Source: Burhinus oedicnemus (Eukaryota > Chordata > Aves > Charadriiformes > Burhinidae). From it: 64,000 nucleotides of DNA. Of this stretch, positions 58,990 through 64,000 are shown piece by piece. The translations under genes were made by a program, and so were the position numbers. Position 1 is the first letter of the stretch. Every line of letters starts with the position of its first letter. The notes beneath the pieces are model-generated. The model did no database searches. It saw nothing but the letters and a program-made list of their open reading frames with translations, and had not been told where the DNA came from. The stretch is from positions 966,321 to 1,030,320 of the forward strand of contig VFFE01007631.1 in the NCBI GenBank assembly GCA_008921705.1. The letters run 5' to 3'.

Positions 58990-60180
58990 ATTCATTCCCA
59001 GGTGAACTCTGATTTTAGCCTAAATAATTTAGTGTGTAACAATCATGCTCCTTTCAGTCTTCCTATATTGTTTCTTCTAGACTTTTCACTAAAAATAGGT
59101 TCTTCATTCATTTGATTATCGCTGTAATTCTTCCTTTAACCTCTTCCATTTGAAATTTTATTTCTGCAAATAGCAAGCATCCTTCCCCACCTCTACAGAA
59201 ACAACTCTCATTTATGCATGCCAGAATGCCATTTGCTTTTTTCACAATGCCCTCATATTAGTGGCTCATAGCCCTCCTACAAATCAGCAAGCAGAAACAA
59301 GTCTTTCTTCTCCTTAGCTATTTCCAAGGGAGAAGCATTCAGCCTATAGGAGAATTTCTTGCTGTTAGTCCCAAAGATTGTGATCCTTCAGTTTGTACTT
59401 TGAAATTTCTTCCAATTTTATTAACCTAGTCCTCAGTGTTATCCGTTTCTTTGTGTACTGTAGTCCAGTCTTTCCCTGCACTGAAAACACCTTCCATTTG
59501 TGAGTTATTTTATTTTTTCATCAGTGTTTTCCTAATGTTTCTTCCCTGATCATTTATATTATAAAGTTATATAAAGTGAGGTCAAAGCTGATTCTTGAAG
59601 AACCTTATTCATAATCTCCTTTCTGCCATAAACCTTCCCTTTCAAAAAGTACACTTCATGTCTGACTTGAGACAGCTTCTCACCCTCATGATTTCTCTGC
59701 TAATCCCTATCTCTTCCTGTTTTACTAATAATTCCCCATGTGTTATCATAAACTTCACTAAAGTTAAGACAGATGGGATCAATCACATGTCCTTTGTCTA
59801 GAATGTAGGTTATCTTGTCAAAGAAATGTATGAGGTTAATCTGGTACAATCTACTTTCGTTAAGCCCATGCTGTATTTTATGCCATTTTCATTTGACCTC
59901 CATGTCTTTAATTATCTTTTCCCTTGAAAGCTGTTCTGAAGCTTTACATACCACTGAAGTCAGAATTCAAGGACTGTGGTTATCCACATTCCTTCTCTCC
60001 TGCTGGCTAACCCCTTCCTAAATACAGGCACTATATTTTCTAGTCATCTGTCTCGTGGTACTTGGTAGATTTATTACAAAGTATTGCTAGACAACCAAGA
60101 AGTTGCAGGTTGCAGTAGTGCATTTCTGGTTCAAGCCCTTTATATATTGGCCTTCGCATGTGCTGATGTTTATTGGGAAC
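58990..60180 (-). mobile_element. Old CR1, long diverged copy
   Basis: This is the best-preserved of the old minus-strand copies. The plus strand has ATAGGTTCTTCATTCATTTGATTATC (59094-59120), GCATGCCAGAATGCCATTTGCTTTTTTCAC (59217-59246), TGTTAGTCCCAAAGATTGTGATCC, CTAATAATTCCCCATGTG (59724-59741), CAAAGAAATGTATGAGGTTAATCTGG, AAGCCCATGCTGTATTTTATGCC and TTCCTAAATACAGGCACTATATTTTC. All are in the reverse-complement order of an old CR1 from the end of ORF2 into the reverse transcriptase. All frames are decayed. The right edge is vague. Confidence 0.8.
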
Positions 60181-60540
60181 TCTTGTACAAATGAAAACAA
60201 CCCACAGAAGTAAGACTTGCATACGCTTAAGTATAGTGAACAGAGGACCACAAATAGGACAGTTTTCATGGCCCTTTGGCTAAGAAAGGTGGGGGGAAAA
60301 AATGGAACTGGTCCCTGGAAAGTGAGCTAGACTGATGCACCTCAGCCAGGCCAGATCTCACTTTGTTGTTAACTGTCTTAACAAGGGAGAAGCTTCCACC
60401 CATGCTAATGTGGAGGACGCTTTTCAGCAAGGGCTGTCGCTGGGCTGCTGGAACTGTTAATTAAAAGCACGGAGGAATAACAAAACTAGAACCCAGAGAA
60501 GATCACACAGGTATGGGACTAATACAACCCTCAGTGCATC
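60181..60540. other. Spacer between two divergent CR1 copies
   Basis: No repeat is recognised. A short imperfect inverted pair (AAGCTTCCAC near 60390 and GTGGAGGACGCTT near 60411) is present. Confidence 0.45.
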
Positions 60541-61510
60541 TCTGAAAAGACTGGCAAAATTGCAAGGAATAGGGTAGGCAAATAAGGCTGTGCAGACCTC
60601 AGCTGACTGACAGCAGAATGAGTAGTGGTATCTCCAAATCTGCAGATGATACTAGGGGTATTTTGGTCGGTCAAATACTGTGCTGATGGTGAGGAACTCC
60701 AGAAAGCGTTCCCCACAAAACTCAGTGGGTGAAAAAATAGGCAGATGAGCTTCACTGTGATAAATGTAAGGTGATGCAGTTAGAGAGAAGTAATCTAAAT
60801 TGTGCTTGTGCAATGCCGAGCATTTGACTAGTAGTTACAACTCAGGAAAGAGATCTTGGAGTTGTTCTTGACAGTCCTCTAAAATCACTGCTTGATATGG
60901 TGGCAGCCAAAAAGTCAGCAGAGTGTTGGGCATCATTAGGAATGTACTGAGAGCAAACAAGAAAACACTATTTTGTTCCCATATAAAACCTTGATGCATC
61001 TTTTGAGCATCTTTTTGCGATTCAGCTTTCCACAGTTTAAGAAGGACATAGTGGATATAGAAAAGATACTGGGAAAGGCAACCAAACTGAGAGATGAAGA
61101 AATTGCCTTATGAAGAGAAACTAAAAAGGCTGGGATTTCTCACGCTGGAGTGAGGGCTGAGGGGAATATTATGGTTGTTTATGACACCACAGATTGGTGG
61201 ATAAGGCAACGCAAAACCGTTAGTCACTAGGACCAGACCTAGGGGTCTAGTCTGAGGTCTAGGTCTCTTGACTGCAAACCTAGACCAGACCTTACCCAGT
61301 GCAAGACTAAAACAAGGAGTACGCGTTAAAACTAGCAGAAATTGGTTTAAAATAGATACAAGGAAGTATCTATCTACACAGCAGAGAATTCATTTCTGAA
61401 TCTCTTGTAACAGGAGGCTGTGGAGGCATATTGCATCAGACTATTTGGAAGGGAAATGAATATTTAGTTAGGTCCATAAATGGAAATGGAAATAGTCAGA
61501 GATGTACCCC
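60541..61510 (+). mobile_element. Old CR1, reverse transcriptase to tail, decayed
   Basis: The catalytic-box region is still visible: TCT GCA GAT GAT ACT at 60639-60653 encodes SADDT, the (F/Y)ADDT motif of LINE reverse transcriptases. Downstream, the expected thumb region follows: TGGTGAGGAACTCCAGAAAG, GCAGATGAGCTTCACTGTGATAAATGTAAGGTGATGCAG, GATCTTGGAGTTGTTCTTGAC and GCAGAGTGTTGGGCATCATTAGGAATG. The tail has GCCTTATGAAGAGAAACTAAAAAGGC, then AGATACAAGGAAGTATCTA. Stops and indels are everywhere. A cluster of inverted repeats at 61231-61290 interrupts the tail. It points away from the minus-strand copy at 58990-60180. Confidence 0.75.
61231..61290. repeat. Cluster of GGTCTAG direct and inverted repeats
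   Basis: Inside the CR1 tail, GGTCTAGG-type words are reiterated on both strands. AGACC (61235-61239) pairs with GGTCT (61244-61248). GGTCTAGGT (61256-61264) pairs perfectly with ACCTAGACC (61278-61286) around a 13-base loop. GACCAGACC-like words occur at both ends (61231-61239 and about 61283-61291). The family sequence does not have this expansion, so it looks like a local duplication with inversion. Confidence 0.8.
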
Positions 61511-64000
61511 CTAACATCTTCATTCCAAGAGTTGTGGAAGCTGCAGTAGTACGAGAAGAATAAACCGGTAAATAGCTGCTTCTCTTGCTGTTATTGGAGA
61601 GTAACTGGGCTAGAAAGTCTGGCCCAGCAGGACTTTCCCTATGCCTTTTGTGTTGCAGGTGTCCCTGACAGCACAGGATTTGGTGCTGTAAGCAGAATAG
61701 GCTCTCTCTCAAAAGTGTCCACAGTCATCTTCTGGAGGAGGCATTTCTGTGCCAGTGGGAATCCCTGGGTATTGTCCGGTCCACTACTAGCATGCTTTTC
61801 CTGACTTGTTCCCAGCTAAGATTGTTTATTTGGTTCTGGCTGGACATCAGAGCTACTCCTTATCCAGCTTTTCAGCTTGCATGGGCAAGCTAAGAAAAAA
61901 AAAAGTATATGTATGTGTACACATAAGAAAGGCTAGAAGAGAGTTTATTTAAACTAAATATTCTTGAGTAACTTTGGTTGAGGATATGTATAAAGACAGT
62001 TATTTATTTGATTGAAATCCTCATTAACTGCTCATAAGCCCTCCCTCTTACTAAATCCCTCACCTTATAAACTCCATCAGCTTTGTGTGTTTTGGGTAGT
62101 GTGGAACGTTTGCGGGGACAGAGAAATTATAGGTTATTTTCCATTTCCTTTCAATTTGTTTTTTTGCCTGAGGGGGAATCTACCATTATGTGCCCAAGTA
62201 AGAAAAGCTACAACTGTACCATGCAAGCCCTTTTCAAGATAACAAGATATTTTGTTTCTTACTTTTGTCTGACCTCGCTACTAGCCTTTTCCAGTTTGTC
62301 CTTTAAAAATATCTGTGCATACGAATGAAGAGGGCTGATGCAGTGTCAGTTATGAGACAGCACACCGAAGGGGCCTCCAGAGATTTCAGCTTTGCACACA
62401 GAGGCATTGTTTCTGAAAAAGGCGGTGCTGGGAGGGAAACTGAAAGAAACTGGACACGCTGATGCAATTAGACTGCAAGATTTTAGGGTTAGGGTCCACA
62501 TTTGTACTCCTGTGTTTATTTACAAAAAAAAGAGGGTTCACAAATATTTGGTCTTGGGACAAGATGGAGCCTTTACAGACAAAAACAGACTAAACTAAAC
62601 AAGGAGGGAGAAGGATACCTTTGAAGCTGTAACTCAGAATAAGTGGATAAACAGAATGGGAATTCTAATAGACCTAGATAAATAAGATTTGGATCCAATT
62701 TAAATAACCCAAAATATTAAATACCAGCTAAGACATCCCCAGTTGTAAGAAGTAGAGGAATGCAAATGTACTAAGTTGAGCAAGACTGTAAAGGACATTA
62801 TACTAGTCTCCCATGGAACAAGTCAACATCTGCTCTTCCAGGAAGAAGGTGGCTTTCAGTGGAACATCCTGCTGAGATGTGTGCTCCTGCCTAGATGGGG
62901 ACTTGCAGCAGTCACTCAGCCCCCTCCAGGCTTCATTGGCAGTCTAATGTGCTGAGGGAGCAGAGACAAGAGACAACGCATCCCTCTCCAGAAAACAATA
63001 GTTGTGGATATTTGTCTTTTTAAAGTCAATTGTCTCATAAACCTCAAAGTATGAAAAACTTGGAAGGAGAATTGGGAAAGAGGAGTGCTTCCAGCTCAGC
63101 TGGTGACTGCATCCTGCCTTTGCCATCAAAAACACACAACAAAGTGGCCCTGCTCCATCTTGCGAGTAGTGACCTAGAACTGAATGCCTCTGTCCTTTAC
63201 TCAGTGCCTAGGCTAACACAGCCTGCAAAGTACCAAGCACTTCAAATTCAGGAATTCACATTCATATGAGTATTTGTGGGTTACATACAATATCCCTCTT
63301 TAAATAAAGCACTTATTAAGTCACTTTCTTCACCCCTTTGTAGTTACAAAATATCCCCAACATCTTTAATACAAAGTAAGCAGAACACCTTGTAATTTAA
63401 GATCAAAACTTACATATAAATGAGATGAGTATTTTGCAAAAACAACTCCAAACTACCCAGCTTCACTATAATGTAAATTGCAGCATTTGGCACAATTACT
63501 TCAGTTCTATGTTTAAACGATGAAAGGCTTAGAAGATCAGAACATGCTGATTGATACAGAATTCAGTTTATCTGCCTTAGAAGATGTGATGAAATGAAGA
63601 TTTGCACGTATGCAACTTATGATTTATCTTTGAAATTGGAGGGTCTCCTATGTGTATCAGGGTTATGTGACAGACTGGCTTAAATGCAGCGTTCTTCACT
63701 ATTGGTCCGGTTGTCTTCTATGTCTGCGTTGAATTAGACTGCAAAAAAGTGGTGTGCGTGGATAAGTCTGCCGGTAAGATAGATTTGCCCCACTTGCTCC
63801 TGGGAAACAGGCTTCCCATTTTCCCTCCTACCCCCTTGAGAAATTAGTTAGTAGATCCCTAAGAATATTGCTGAATAATAAGGACTCCTAGTAGGGATCT
63901 GTGCTCCCATGGTTGCCAATTAGTATGTCTTTGAGGAGGGGGCTGGAAGATAATGAAAAAAAGATAGGAGTGATGTCATTCTAGGGACTTCTTTTCCTTT
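61511..64000. other. Unannotated single-copy DNA
   Basis: No gene or repeat is recognisable. An A11 run lies near 61893 and two TTAGGG units at 62483-62494. Open frames are at most 82 codons. Confidence 0.5.

Noticed and set aside
62483..62494. Two telomere-type TTAGGG units
   Set aside because: Two copies are expected by chance in a window of this size and are too few for an interstitial telomeric site.

Overview
The window reads as nuclear DNA of a bird and contains no protein-coding gene that I can support. The identification rests on its repeats. There are several CR1 retrotransposon fragments, two of them with typical avian CR1 3' ends (tandem ATTCTATG at 6035-6054, CCATTCTGTGATTC near 13184). 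There is one solo LTR of a family I recognise from non-galliform birds (51733-52316). Scattered MIR-like SINE remnants complete the picture. I saw no rRNA, tRNA, CRISPR array or bacterial-type operon. Every open frame is short (201 codons at most), overlaps frames on the other strand, and lacks a recognisable domain unless it is retroelement sequence. Neoaves is a guess from the LTR family. Whether this is a gene desert or a very large intron cannot be told from the sequence.

Layout. 1-12240 is mostly unannotated single-copy DNA with one relatively well-preserved CR1 (5697-6054) and one AT-rich stretch (4091-4910) that looks like a possible conserved non-coding element. At 12241-13300 a younger plus-strand CR1 sits inside an older minus-strand CR1, a readable two-step insertion history. 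13300-50500 is largely unannotated. It includes an unusually readable LINE reverse-transcriptase scrap at 24698-24889, a CpG/GC-rich patch near 27.0-27.4 kb, a candidate enhancer at 28040-28450 (SOX, TCF/LEF and homeodomain-like words close together), a G-tract at 30543-30567, several microsatellites and two adjacent strong stem-loops at 39919-40012.

50540-61510 is a graveyard of old CR1 copies. A minus-strand CR1 (50540-52800) is split by the solo LTR, a second minus-strand piece follows it (52815-53440), then come a MIR and a plus-strand CR1 (55225-55620). Last is a divergent pair of CR1 copies, minus at 58990-60180 and plus at 60541-61510.

No genes are present to work together. The informative content is the layered retroelement history and a handful of possible regulatory or structural elements. 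Repeat calls were made by eye from remembered family patterns, so boundaries are approximate (tens of bases, more for the oldest copies). Conservation-based calls are low-confidence hypotheses.
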